A stretch of 9,882 nt of DNA from Burkholderiales bacterium. Its GTDB lineage: Bacteria; Pseudomonadota; Gammaproteobacteria; Burkholderiales; UBA11063. Shown here one piece after another: positions 1 to 6,732 of this stretch. Numbering within the stretch: position 1 is the stretch's first letter; each line of letters starts with the position of its first letter. The stretch is from assembly GCA_026461645.1 (NCBI GenBank), contig JAPJMP010000045.1, positions 1 to 9,882 of the forward strand, given 5' to 3'. The position numbers and the translations under genes are program-made. The notes beneath the pieces were generated by a model, which saw nothing but the letters and a program-made list of their open reading frames with translations, was not told the origin of the DNA and ran no database searches.

Positions 1-1
1 A

Positions 2-7
2 TATAAT
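2..7 (+). promoter_or_regulatory. Possible -10 box for the first gene
   Basis: A perfect TATAAT lies 55 bases ahead of the first ATG, in a very AT-rich leader. The matching -35 would fall outside the window, so only half the promoter can be judged, and such hexamers are common by chance in DNA this rich in A+T. The ribosome binding site ahead of the ATG is also weak. Confidence 0.25.
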
Positions 8-62
8 ATTACAAAAGTTTTAAAATTTCTATTTTATTAATTTTTTAATACTGGATTAACAA

Positions 63-521
63 ATGAAGAAAATTATAATTGCATGTTGTACTATGGTCCT
101 AATTAATTCTGTTTGTGCTTCTGAAGTTAGTGGCTATAATCAAGTTTTAACAACACCTATAACTGTCGCATGCATGAAAGAACGAGTAGCCGGAGTATTG
201 AACCCGCAGCATGATAATATTGTTAGTGAAACTACTATCAGCCCTTTACATCATAATCAAAATATTTGTGCCTCATCGGGTCGTGAAGATTATATGTTAG
301 TTGGTCAAATTCCTGCAACACAAGCTAATCTTATAGTTGATTCTAAATGGACGCAATCTTATTCTTTAAGCCAATCTGAGGAAAATATGCCTAACCATGC
401 AATTGCTGTATTGCCTGCATCCAGTTTAAGATGTAAAGGTGATAGTAAACTATGTGGAATTAATGTTTGGCCTGCTTCAACATCTGATGCCAACGGGCTT
501 ATTCTAAACATCAATACTTAA
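63..521 (+). CDS. Exported hypothetical protein, 152 aa
   Basis: I do not recognise this family. The protein begins with a clear Sec signal peptide: MKK, a hydrophobic stretch to about residue 18, then a likely signal peptidase I site near Ala19-Ser20. There is no convincing lipobox. The mature part of about 130 residues has exactly four cysteines (C37, C69, C124, C131), enough for two disulfides, which fits a periplasmic or secreted protein. It has no membrane segment after the signal and no visible catalytic motif. The ATG start is supported because it places the signal peptide at the N terminus; only a weak purine-rich site (CTGGA) precedes it. The gene stands alone: it is followed by a strong terminator and then a convergent gene. 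Base composition matches its neighbours. The export call is fairly secure; the role is unknown. Confidence 0.75.
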   Translation: MKKIIIACCTMVLINSVCASEVSGYNQVLTTPITVACMKERVAGVLNPQHDNIVSETTISPLHHNQNICASSGREDYMLVGQIPATQANLIVDSKWTQSYSLSQSEENMPNHAIAVLPASSLRCKGDSKLCGINVWPASTSDANGLILNINT

Positions 522-553
522 ATTCAATTATATTTTTTTCACAATATCACGCT

Positions 554-580
554 AAGGTCATAATTTATTATGACCTTTTT
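554..580 (+). terminator. Rho-independent terminator after the first gene
   Basis: A perfect 10-bp stem (554-563 pairing with 568-577) closes a 4-base TTTA loop and runs into a T tract (576-580). It lies about 30 bases past the stop of the small exported protein. On the other strand it sits about 25 bases past the stop of the leftward alpha/beta hydrolase gene, so it could stop both transcripts. The minus-strand side lacks a clean T tract, so termination in that direction is less sure. Confidence 0.85.
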
Positions 581-601
581 ATTAATATAACACTCGAGTA
601 A

Positions 602-1396
602 CTAATCTAAATTAAGAAAGTTATTAACTGTTTGATTAAATTGTTGAGGTTGTTCTAATTTGGTTAAATGTCCAGCATTAGAAATAACAACCAAAGTTGA
701 ATTAGTAATATGTTGTTGCAGAAATTGTGCAGCCCATACAGGGGTAACAACATCATATTCACAAACAATAATAAGAGTTCTAACTTTAATATTATCAATT
801 TTATCTCTAAAATCAAAAGAAAATGCTACTGCAGTGGCCGCCAAATATGGAATGCTGCGATTATCACTAAACATGGTTAGAATCTCAGCATATAAATTTG
901 GCGAATAATTATTTTTAGGCAAACAGTTTTTAGTTATAAAATTTGCTAAAACATCAATCGGAGTATTTTTAACAAACTCCAATCTAACAGACAAAGGGAA
1001 ATTCCCCATGTCAGTAGGAAAAGCTGATGTGTTGGCAAGCACTAGCGACAAAATTCGTGATTGATGTAGATGTGTTAATTGCTGGCAAATCATTCCCCCT
1101 AAGGATAAGCCAACAAAATGAGCCTGCGAAATGTTTAAATAGTCAAGAAAAGCAATCAAGTCCTCAACAAACTGTTCTATACTAATCTTTTTATTCCCAT
1201 CTGTTGTAGCACCATGCCCCCTTAAGTCCATGGCCACAACACGATAATTAAGATTGAAAAATTGTATTTGGTGCTTCCATGAGTGCAAGTTTTCACCAAG
1301 CCCATGAATAAAAATAATTGGTGGATGATTTAAATTTAAATTGTCATAATAACAAAGTTTAATATCATTTATTATCGCAGTATTTAACACTTTCAC
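602..1396 (-). CDS. Alpha/beta-hydrolase fold protein, enol-lactonase-like
   Basis: A complete 264-residue alpha/beta hydrolase. The oxyanion region reads IHGLGEN (H31-G32). The nucleophile elbow GLSLGG places the catalytic serine at S98. The acid is probably D215 in EYDVVTP, and the histidine H243 in AGHL. Length and the HFVGLSLGGM block resemble 3-oxoadipate enol-lactonase (PcaD), but no other catechol or protocatechuate pathway gene is nearby, so the substrate is not known; many esterases and acyl hydrolases share this pattern. There is no signal peptide, so it should act in the cytoplasm. The start is GTG (1394-1396), supported by an AGAAGG Shine-Dalgarno sequence at 1401-1406. It is the last gene of a three-gene leftward operon, 30 bases after the GH76 gene. 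The fold is near certain; the exact reaction is open. Confidence 0.9.
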   Translation of the reverse strand: MKVLNTAIINDIKLCYYDNLNLNHPPIIFIHGLGENLHSWKHQIQFFNLNYRVVAMDLRGHGATTDGNKKISIEQFVEDLIAFLDYLNISQAHFVGLSLGGMICQQLTHLHQSRILSLVLANTSAFPTDMGNFPLSVRLEFVKNTPIDVLANFITKNCLPKNNYSPNLYAEILTMFSDNRSIPYLAATAVAFSFDFRDKIDNIKVRTLIIVCEYDVVTPVWAAQFLQQHITNSTLVVISNAGHLTKLEQPQQFNQTVNNFLNLD

Positions 1397-1400
1397 TTAA

Positions 1401-1406
1401 CCTTCT
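1401..1406 (-). promoter_or_regulatory. Ribosome binding site that fixes a GTG start
   Basis: Read on the minus strand this is AGAAGG, four bases before the GTG start of the alpha/beta hydrolase. There is no in-frame ATG nearby that would preserve the N-terminal beta strand, so this site decides the start. Confidence 0.65.
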
Positions 1407-1426
1407 ATAAAGATGATAACAAGCCT

Positions 1427-2731
1427 CTATTTTTTATACCCACCTTTGAAGTTTAAAGTTTTATTTCCATGCTTTTTTCTTTTTGCATGCTTTCTATGGT
1501 GCCGCTCAAGTTCTAAAGGCTCGACTTGTTGTGGTTTTAAAATAACCGGTTTATATTTAGCATGCCGTTTATTCATTTTACTCGGTGCCACCGAAGTAAA
1601 AATATCATTACTATCTAACATCAAAGTAGCGTCCATCAAATATAAAGCAGATAACTGAGTTACAACATCAGATGGATTATATAAAGAACTATCGCTATCA
1701 AATTCAACCGGTAATGACCAAGAAAAGGCATATAAACCTGACTCTCCTTGATTTTCTACTAATTTATTATAATTAAAATTTAAATATGTGCGTAAATCAC
1801 TTGTAAATTGCAGATCTTTAGCAGCTAAAGCTAAATAAGCCAGTTCATGCACAAAAATACCTTTAAACATAAAAGCATCATCGGCGCAAGTTTTAACGCT
1901 GGTACAAGGTTCTGTTAAAATTCCACCCATTGTAAAATTATACATAGCTCTTCGTGCCACTTCTTTAGCTTGATTCATTAATTTTGGATCTTGATTGATT
2001 AAAGCCAAGTCGGCCAATACCCCCAATAATACTCCATTGGTATAAGTAAAGTGCCATTCAACTTTATCCCCACATTTATCACCATCGACCTTATAATGAT
2101 CGGCAACAATAAAATCTGGGCTAATTAAGCCAGAACTTTTAAACCAGTCCCAAGTGTTATTTGCATTATTTAAATATTTAGTATTTCCGGTAATCAAATA
2201 TAGCTGAGCATTTATGCGAATATAAAGTTCATTAGCAATACTACCGACTTGAGTTTTTTTAGCATTCCAATAAATACCGCCATGACCACACACATTTTGC
2301 CCGCCTCGTATACTTATATCTTCAACTATACTCTCAGCTGCAGCCAAATATTCTTTATTTTGTGTTGCTTTATACGCGGTAATAAATGCTAGGGTCCACC
2401 ATCCTTCATCATCGAAATATGGGCTACCAATAATATCATCTTTATTTTTAACCATTGTTTGATTCATGTATGTGGTATAACTACTTTCACCAGTTAAAAT
2501 TTGATAATCAGCTAATAAGCGTTCAATATTGGCCCAGTACCAAAAACCGTTACCGTCGTTAGCTTTACATGCTCCACTTTTGATACAATTACTATCGCGC
2601 CACAAGCCGTTATCACTGTCATAAAAATCCATCAATTGTTTAATTCCAGCATTATAATTTTTATATAGATTTTCAGCTAAAACTGATTGACACAAAATAA
2701 ACCCAAGTATAAAAATTATTTTTTTAAACAT
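1427..2731 (-). CDS. Exported GH76-family glycosidase (alpha-1,6-mannanase family)
   Basis: A 434-residue exported glycoside hydrolase of family GH76, whose known members cut alpha-1,6-mannan chains. The signal peptide (residues 1-19) ends LA|E. An (alpha/alpha)-barrel type sequence follows, with the catalytic aspartate pair D107-D108 in YFDDEGWWTLAF. Other family blocks are GGIYWN (about 151-156), NEL (167-169), YTNGVLLGVLADL (about 230-242) and FKGIFVHELAYL (about 289-300). From about residue 386 the domain gives way to a strongly basic tail with HHRKHAKRKKHGNK, which looks like an add-on. It could hold the enzyme to an acidic polymer or surface, but this is inference. The gene starts 10 bases after the mltD-like gene, behind a GGGGA Shine-Dalgarno sequence. 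GH76 is known mostly from fungi, Bacteroidetes and some Gram-positives. Family assignment is strong; the true substrate is not known. Confidence 0.9.
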   Translation of the reverse strand: MFKKIIFILGFILCQSVLAENLYKNYNAGIKQLMDFYDSDNGLWRDSNCIKSGACKANDGNGFWYWANIERLLADYQILTGESSYTTYMNQTMVKNKDDIIGSPYFDDEGWWTLAFITAYKATQNKEYLAAAESIVEDISIRGGQNVCGHGGIYWNAKKTQVGSIANELYIRINAQLYLITGNTKYLNNANNTWDWFKSSGLISPDFIVADHYKVDGDKCGDKVEWHFTYTNGVLLGVLADLALINQDPKLMNQAKEVARRAMYNFTMGGILTEPCTSVKTCADDAFMFKGIFVHELAYLALAAKDLQFTSDLRTYLNFNYNKLVENQGESGLYAFSWSLPVEFDSDSSLYNPSDVVTQLSALYLMDATLMLDSNDIFTSVAPSKMNKRHAKYKPVILKPQQVEPLELERHHRKHAKRKKHGNKTLNFKGGYKK

Positions 2732-2741
2732 ACCATCCCCA

Positions 2742-4022
2742 TCAACTATTATTTAAATGAATGATTAAAGTTTGTCCAACTGTTAAATCATTTCCTGGAA
2801 TTTTATTTTGTAACCTTATTTGTTTAATGTTCGCTTTAAATTTCTTGCCAATGGCAAATAAAGTATCACCCGGCTTAACTTTATATCTAATTTCCTGTGC
2901 ATTGCCGTTTATTTGCTCTTGCTGCGCTTGTTGATCTAAATTAGCAATTAAATCATCCAATTGTGCTTCATCACCAGGATTAGCTTGATTATTACTATCA
3001 TCAGAACTAGAGTCGGAATTTTGTGCATTAACGTTATCCGATTGAGTCAGGGCTAATACCGGATCATTTTGAGATTCATCATTATCTAAGATAATCGGTT
3101 TTACTTCAGCATAATTTAAATTATTTGCAGCATAATACAATTGTTGATTAACCAGTGGTAGTAACACTATATCACTTGGGCTTAATTGATAACTATTTGA
3201 TTGATATTCTGGATTTAATTTAGCAAAAATAGAATCACTCACTCCTGATTGAGCAATTACATTTCCCACACTTGTGGCATTAACTGGATTTATAACTGCA
3301 AAATAAGGAGTATTGTCAACATCATCTAAATTAACACCAAATTTTTGCGGATTATCAATTATTGATGCCAAAGCAATTAATTTAGGTAAATAGTTTTTAG
3401 TTTCATTTGGTAGTTTTAAACTATAGTAGTCAACTGATCCGGAATTTTGCCCCGAATTAATAACCGCTCTGTACATAGTACCTTCACCACAATTATAGGC
3501 ACCAATTGCAGGCTCCCATTGGCCAAAAATCTTATACAAATAACCCAAATATGCAATAGCAGCATTAGTAGATTTAACAATGCTTTGTCGTTCATCAATT
3601 GTACTATTTTGTACTAAATTAAATCTTCGCCCAGTACCAGAGATAAACTGCCACATACCAAAAGCATTGGATGAGCTTTTGGCATTAGGATTAAAAATAC
3701 TTTCCACGCCCGGCAAAAGAGCAATCTCACCTGGTAAACCAGCTCTTTCAACTTGAGTTAAAATATAATAAATATAGGGTTTAGCATTGTTTACAATTAT
3801 AGCAAAGGCACGTGGGTTTTTAGTATATAATCTTTCATAATATTTAACTTGCTCGGTTTGCGGATGAGATAATCTAAAATCATCTCGCAATCTACTCCAC
3901 ACATCTTTATTTTGACGTAAACTGTAATTATTTATTAACATTAATTGTGTAGTAAACTCATTGGCATAAATTTTTAAGAACAAACTAATAAAAACTATTA
4001 TTAATAATACATATTTTTTCAC
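2742..4022 (-). CDS. mltD: MltD-like membrane-bound lytic murein transglycosylase with one LysM
   Basis: Cleaves the MurNAc-GlcNAc bond of peptidoglycan to give 1,6-anhydro ends. Residues 1-20 are a Sec signal peptide ending near IYA|NE. Residues about 85-225 form the SLT (lysozyme-like) domain: catalytic E107 in LPGVES, then FGMWQFISGTGR (121-132) and the AYNCGEG block (175-181). A low-complexity Asp/Asn/Gln/Ser-rich linker (about 315-375) leads to a single C-terminal LysM domain (about 378-423, with YKVKPGDTLFAIGKKF), which binds peptidoglycan. E. coli MltD is a lipoprotein with two LysM domains; this one has no lipobox cysteine and only one LysM, so it should be free in the periplasm or bound only by LysM. 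The GTG start (4020-4022) is chosen because it gives the signal peptide; AGTAGG precedes it. First gene of the leftward operon. Confidence 0.93.
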   Translation of the reverse strand: MKKYVLLIIVFISLFLKIYANEFTTQLMLINNYSLRQNKDVWSRLRDDFRLSHPQTEQVKYYERLYTKNPRAFAIIVNNAKPYIYYILTQVERAGLPGEIALLPGVESIFNPNAKSSSNAFGMWQFISGTGRRFNLVQNSTIDERQSIVKSTNAAIAYLGYLYKIFGQWEPAIGAYNCGEGTMYRAVINSGQNSGSVDYYSLKLPNETKNYLPKLIALASIIDNPQKFGVNLDDVDNTPYFAVINPVNATSVGNVIAQSGVSDSIFAKLNPEYQSNSYQLSPSDIVLLPLVNQQLYYAANNLNYAEVKPIILDNDESQNDPVLALTQSDNVNAQNSDSSSDDSNNQANPGDEAQLDDLIANLDQQAQQEQINGNAQEIRYKVKPGDTLFAIGKKFKANIKQIRLQNKIPGNDLTVGQTLIIHLNNS

Positions 4023-4204
4023 GCTAGCCTACTTTACTTACCACTGCCAATAATGTTGCACAAATAAATCTGATATAATAACTACAGCAAAGCAGTTACA
4101 ACATTTTTAATATAATATTTTAACTTATTTTGTTATATTAATGCAAAGTAATTAGACTTTTAAATTTTGCTTAATTAATTATATTTATTAAGGTTGCGCC
4201 TCTA
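4023..4204. promoter_or_regulatory. Divergent promoter region between mltD and wrbA
   Basis: This 182-bp gap lies between two genes that point away from each other, so it must hold both promoters. On the plus strand there is a perfect extended -10, TGATATAAT (4071-4079). Further candidates are TATAAT at 4111-4116 and TGTTATATT at 4131-4139. No good -35 accompanies the first. On the minus strand TTGTAA (4101-4096) may act as a -35 for mltD, with TATTAT-like sequence following after a short spacer. Which boxes are used cannot be settled from sequence. No small gene or stable RNA is evident here. Confidence 0.5.
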
Positions 4205-4807
4205 ATGAAAGAAATATTAGTGCTTTATTACTCCAAGAATGGCTCTATTCAAAAATTAGCCAACTTAATTGCTCGCGGAATTAATAGCGTTAATGGAGTA
4301 AGTGCACGAATTAGAACAGTACCCAATGTATCACCCACTAACCAGCAAACAGCGCCAGTTTTACCCAGCGAAGGAACAACTTATGCCAAATATACTGATT
4401 TTCAAGAATGTATTGCTTTAGCTATTGGATCGCCATCGCGATTTGGTAATATGGCAAGCTCTTTGAAGTATTTTTTAGATGGAAGTTTAGATGATTGGTT
4501 AGCTGGAAGTTTAACCGGAAAACCAGCTTGTGTTTTTACCTCATCTTCATCACTTCATGGTGGACAGGAATCATGCCTGTTATCAATGATGATCCCATTA
4601 CTTCATCATGGCATGTTAATTATGGGGCTACCTTATACTGATGCTAAACTTATGGCCACTGAAAGTGGCTGTTCTCCTTATGGGGTATCGCACTGGAGTG
4701 GTATAGATGATGACAAAGAAATAACTAACGATGAAAAACATTTAGCCATACTTCAAGGCAAAATGTTGGCAATTGCAGCATTAAAATTAATTAACAATAA
4801 GAATTAA
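4205..4807 (+). CDS. wrbA: WrbA-type flavodoxin-like NAD(P)H:quinone oxidoreductase
   Basis: A 200-residue FMN flavoprotein of the WrbA family, which reduces quinones by two electrons using NAD(P)H. The phosphate-binding loop is YYSKNGSIQKLA (8-19). The second FMN block is IGSPSRFGNMASSLKYFLD (about 74-92), and the family signature with SSLHGGQE and LLHHGM occupies about 115-137, then GLPY (141-144). Length and an insertion around residues 40-65 match the betaproteobacterial form, whose opening MKEILVLYYS is similar. There is no signal peptide, so it is cytoplasmic. Only AAGG (4190-4193), 11 bases upstream, serves as a ribosome site. It is probably the first gene of an operon with etfB and etfA, 17 bases before etfB. 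The link to ETF suggests a role in flavin or quinone redox balance, which is inference from context. Confidence 0.9.
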   Translation: MKEILVLYYSKNGSIQKLANLIARGINSVNGVSARIRTVPNVSPTNQQTAPVLPSEGTTYAKYTDFQECIALAIGSPSRFGNMASSLKYFLDGSLDDWLAGSLTGKPACVFTSSSSLHGGQESCLLSMMIPLLHHGMLIMGLPYTDAKLMATESGCSPYGVSHWSGIDDDKEITNDEKHLAILQGKMLAIAALKLINNKN

Positions 4808-4824
4808 AGGATGTAATAAAATAA

Positions 4825-5574
4825 ATGAAAGTTCTTGTTTGCGCTAAACGTGTTGTTGATTCTAATGTTAAAGTTAGAATTAAAGCAGATGGTTCAGATG
4901 TTGAGATTGAACACTGCAAAATGTCATTAAATCCATTTGATGAAAATGCAATAGAAGAAGCGGTAAAACTTAAAGAAAAAAAATTAGTCAATGAAATTAT
5001 TGCAATTTCAATTGGCACCGATAAATGTGTGGAAACATTAAGAACAGCTATGGCTCGTGGTGCTGATCGTGCTATCTTAATTAAGACGGATCAGGATAAC
5101 CACGAAGCATTAAATATTGCCAAAATATTAAAAATAATAACTCTCAAAGAACAGCCAGATTTAATTATACTTGGTAAACAAGCCATAGATGATGATGCCA
5201 ATCAAGTAGGACAAATGTTGGCTGGTATGCTAGATTATCCACAAGGAACTTTTATTTCTAAATTAGAATTAAATGATAATAAAGTTTTAATTAGTCGTGA
5301 AATTGAAAATGGAACTGAAGAGTTAGAATTATCCTTACCGGCTATCTTAACTGCTGATTTACATTTAAACCAGCCACGATTTATCAAATTGCCACAATTA
5401 ATGCTAGCTAAAAAGAAAGCCGTTGAGATTGTTGAGGTTAGTAGTCTTAAAGTTGAATTAAGTAATTCAACTCGTACCATTAAAGTTAAAGATGGTGAAA
5501 TTAAAAAAGATTGCCAAATGTTAAGCTCAGCTGCAGAGGTGATTAATATTATTAACAATTTAAATTTAAATTAG
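4825..5574 (+). CDS. etfB: Electron transfer flavoprotein beta subunit
   Basis: Beta subunit of the ETF heterodimer, which takes electrons from acyl-CoA and related dehydrogenases and passes them on, usually to ETF-quinone oxidoreductase. The 249-residue length is typical. It opens MKVLVCAKRVVD, followed by NPFDENAIEEAVKLKE (36-51), TLRTAMARGADRAI (71-84), the AMP-binding block LGKQAIDDDANQVGQMLA (116-133) and the family block LPAILTADLHLNQPRF (171-186). The LMLAKKK segment (192-198) corresponds to the partner-recognition loop. All of this reads like the betaproteobacterial housekeeping type rather than the FixA or bifurcating types. The ATG is preceded by AAAGGA at 4806-4811, which overlaps the wrbA stop and lies 13 bases from the start, a longer gap than usual; no other in-frame start fits better. 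The next gene, etfA, follows after 7 bases. Confidence 0.96.
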   Translation: MKVLVCAKRVVDSNVKVRIKADGSDVEIEHCKMSLNPFDENAIEEAVKLKEKKLVNEIIAISIGTDKCVETLRTAMARGADRAILIKTDQDNHEALNIAKILKIITLKEQPDLIILGKQAIDDDANQVGQMLAGMLDYPQGTFISKLELNDNKVLISREIENGTEELELSLPAILTADLHLNQPRFIKLPQLMLAKKKAVEIVEVSSLKVELSNSTRTIKVKDGEIKKDCQMLSSAAEVINIINNLNLN

Positions 5575-5581
5575 GAATTGT

Positions 5582-6541
5582 ATGAAAATATTAATTATAA
5601 CCAATCAAGTTAAAAACTCATTAAATTCGAGCTTTAATAATTTATTATCATGTGTGCAAAATATCGGCAACAATTATACTACCTGTGATGTGGTGGTTGT
5701 TGGCCATGATTTAAATTCACTTTGCACAAAAATTAGCACTTATAAAAGAGTTGCACAAGTATTAGCAATAGATAGTCCTGTGTTGGCTAATCTTTTAGTT
5801 GAAAATATTGCTACTCAATTAGCTGCTATAGTTAGAAACTATACACATGTGCTGATTAATGCTGATAGTTTTGGTAAAAACTTATTACCCAGAATTGCTG
5901 GCATATTGGAACTTAGCCAAATTAGTGAAGTTATTAAAATTATTTCTCCGAATATTTTTCAACGCTATATTTATGCCGGCAATATTATTCAAGAAATTGA
6001 ATCTTTTGCTGACGTTAAGTTATTGACAATTAGAGCCAGTTCTTTTATTCCAGATTTAGAATTAAGAACCGAGGCAGCCCCAATTATTGCCCTTGAATAT
6101 AATAACCCAATTAGTTCTAAGGTTAAATATATAAAATCTAACTTAACTGATAATTCAATAAATTTAAGCAATGCGAAAATAGTTGTTTCTGGTGGAATCG
6201 CCCTAGAAAGCAAAGAAAACTTTAATAACTTAATTCGTCCACTTGCAGCCAAGTTAAACGCTGCTGTTGGCGCTACTAGAGCTGCGGTTGAAGCTGAATT
6301 TACTTCAAATGATACTCAAATCGGACAAACTGGCTCAACTGTTGCCCCACAATTGTATCTTGCCATTGGTATATCAGGAGCGGTACAACATATCGCCGGA
6401 ATGAAAGACTCTACTTCAGTTATTGCAATTAATATTGATGCAAATGCACATATTTTTGAATATGCTGATTATGGTATTGTGGCAGATTTATTTGATATAG
6501 TACCTCAATTAATAACTTTACTTGATCAAAAAGGAGAATGA
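5582..6541 (+). CDS. etfA: Electron transfer flavoprotein alpha subunit, divergent FAD domain
   Basis: Alpha subunit of ETF, which carries the FAD; 319 residues against about 310 usually. The N-terminal half is divergent, but LLPRIAGILELSQISEVIKI (101-120) and YAGN (131-134) are recognisable. The C-terminal FAD domain has VVSGG (201-205), VGATRAAVEAEF (229-240), QIGQTGSTVAPQLYLAIGIS (246-265) and AGMKDS (272-277), ending in ADYGIVADLF (295-304). Several near-invariant positions differ: the SGGR arginine is I206, the QTGK lysine is S252, and the NKD lysine is I285. The arginine of the GASRAAV block is kept (R233). The protein is full length and in frame, so it is probably active, perhaps with altered cofactor environment or partner contacts. 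Its ribosome site AGGAA overlaps the etfB stop. The last base pairs overlap the zinc-finger gene region. Confidence 0.93.
   Translation: MKILIITNQVKNSLNSSFNNLLSCVQNIGNNYTTCDVVVVGHDLNSLCTKISTYKRVAQVLAIDSPVLANLLVENIATQLAAIVRNYTHVLINADSFGKNLLPRIAGILELSQISEVIKIISPNIFQRYIYAGNIIQEIESFADVKLLTIRASSFIPDLELRTEAAPIIALEYNNPISSKVKYIKSNLTDNSINLSNAKIVVSGGIALESKENFNNLIRPLAAKLNAAVGATRAAVEAEFTSNDTQIGQTGSTVAPQLYLAIGISGAVQHIAGMKDSTSVIAINIDANAHIFEYADYGIVADLFDIVPQLITLLDQKGE
6531..6536 (+). promoter_or_regulatory. Ribosome binding site deciding the zinc-finger gene start
   Basis: AAGGAG lies inside the last codons of etfA. It is one base from an ATG at 6538, too close to use, but seven bases from the ATG at 6544, the normal distance. 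It therefore favours the second ATG. Confidence 0.7.
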
Positions 6542-6543
6542 AA

Positions 6544-6732
6544 ATGACTGAAGTTCTAAAAGAAAATACAGAAAAATATATTGCCATCAAAGAAAAAGAT
6601 CTACCACTTTGCTGCCCAATGCCAAATATGAAAACATGGAATTCGCATCCACGCGTTTTTCTGCAAATAGAAAAAGAGCCAGCTAAAGAAATTAGATGTC
6701 CTTACTGTTCGACTAAATACAAATTAATTTAA
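6544..6732 (+). CDS. Small CHCC-type zinc-finger protein, 62 aa
   Basis: A 62-residue protein of the NDUFS6-like CHCC zinc-finger family, common as a single-domain protein in beta- and other proteobacteria. Likely zinc ligands are C24 (in LPLCCP), H35 (in NSHPRVFL), C52 and C55 (in RCPYCSTKYK). The family relative NDUFS6 is an accessory subunit of mitochondrial complex I; the role of the free bacterial form is not established. I chose ATG 6544 over 6538 because AAGGAG at 6531-6536 is correctly spaced only for 6544 and because homologues tend to open MT or MS; starting at 6538 would add two residues and give an ATGA overlap with the etfA stop. It is the last gene of the wrbA-etfBA operon. Its stop shares the bases TTAA (6729-6732) with the stop of the convergent purH. 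Confidence 0.88.
   Translation: MTEVLKENTEKYIAIKEKDLPLCCPMPNMKTWNSHPRVFLQIEKEPAKEIRCPYCSTKYKLI

Noticed and set aside
592..599. Perfect 8-bp palindrome ACTCGAGT between the convergent genes
   Set aside because: Too short to mean anything alone and without a partner copy nearby.
660..908. Plus-strand open frame of about 80 codons inside the alpha/beta hydrolase gene
   Set aside because: It lies antisense to a well-conserved enzyme, has no ribosome site and its translation looks like no protein family.
602..1396. Calling the hydrolase PcaD outright
   Set aside because: The resemblance is limited to fold-level motifs and there are no pca pathway genes in the window.
4023..4204. Riboswitch or small RNA ahead of wrbA
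   Set aside because: The leader is AT-rich with no stable GC stem, no FMN-type conserved blocks and no terminator-like hairpin.
5235..5558. Minus-strand open frame of about 107 codons opposite etfB
   Set aside because: It is a by-product of AT-rich codon use in etfB; the translation is low in information and no start signal is seen.
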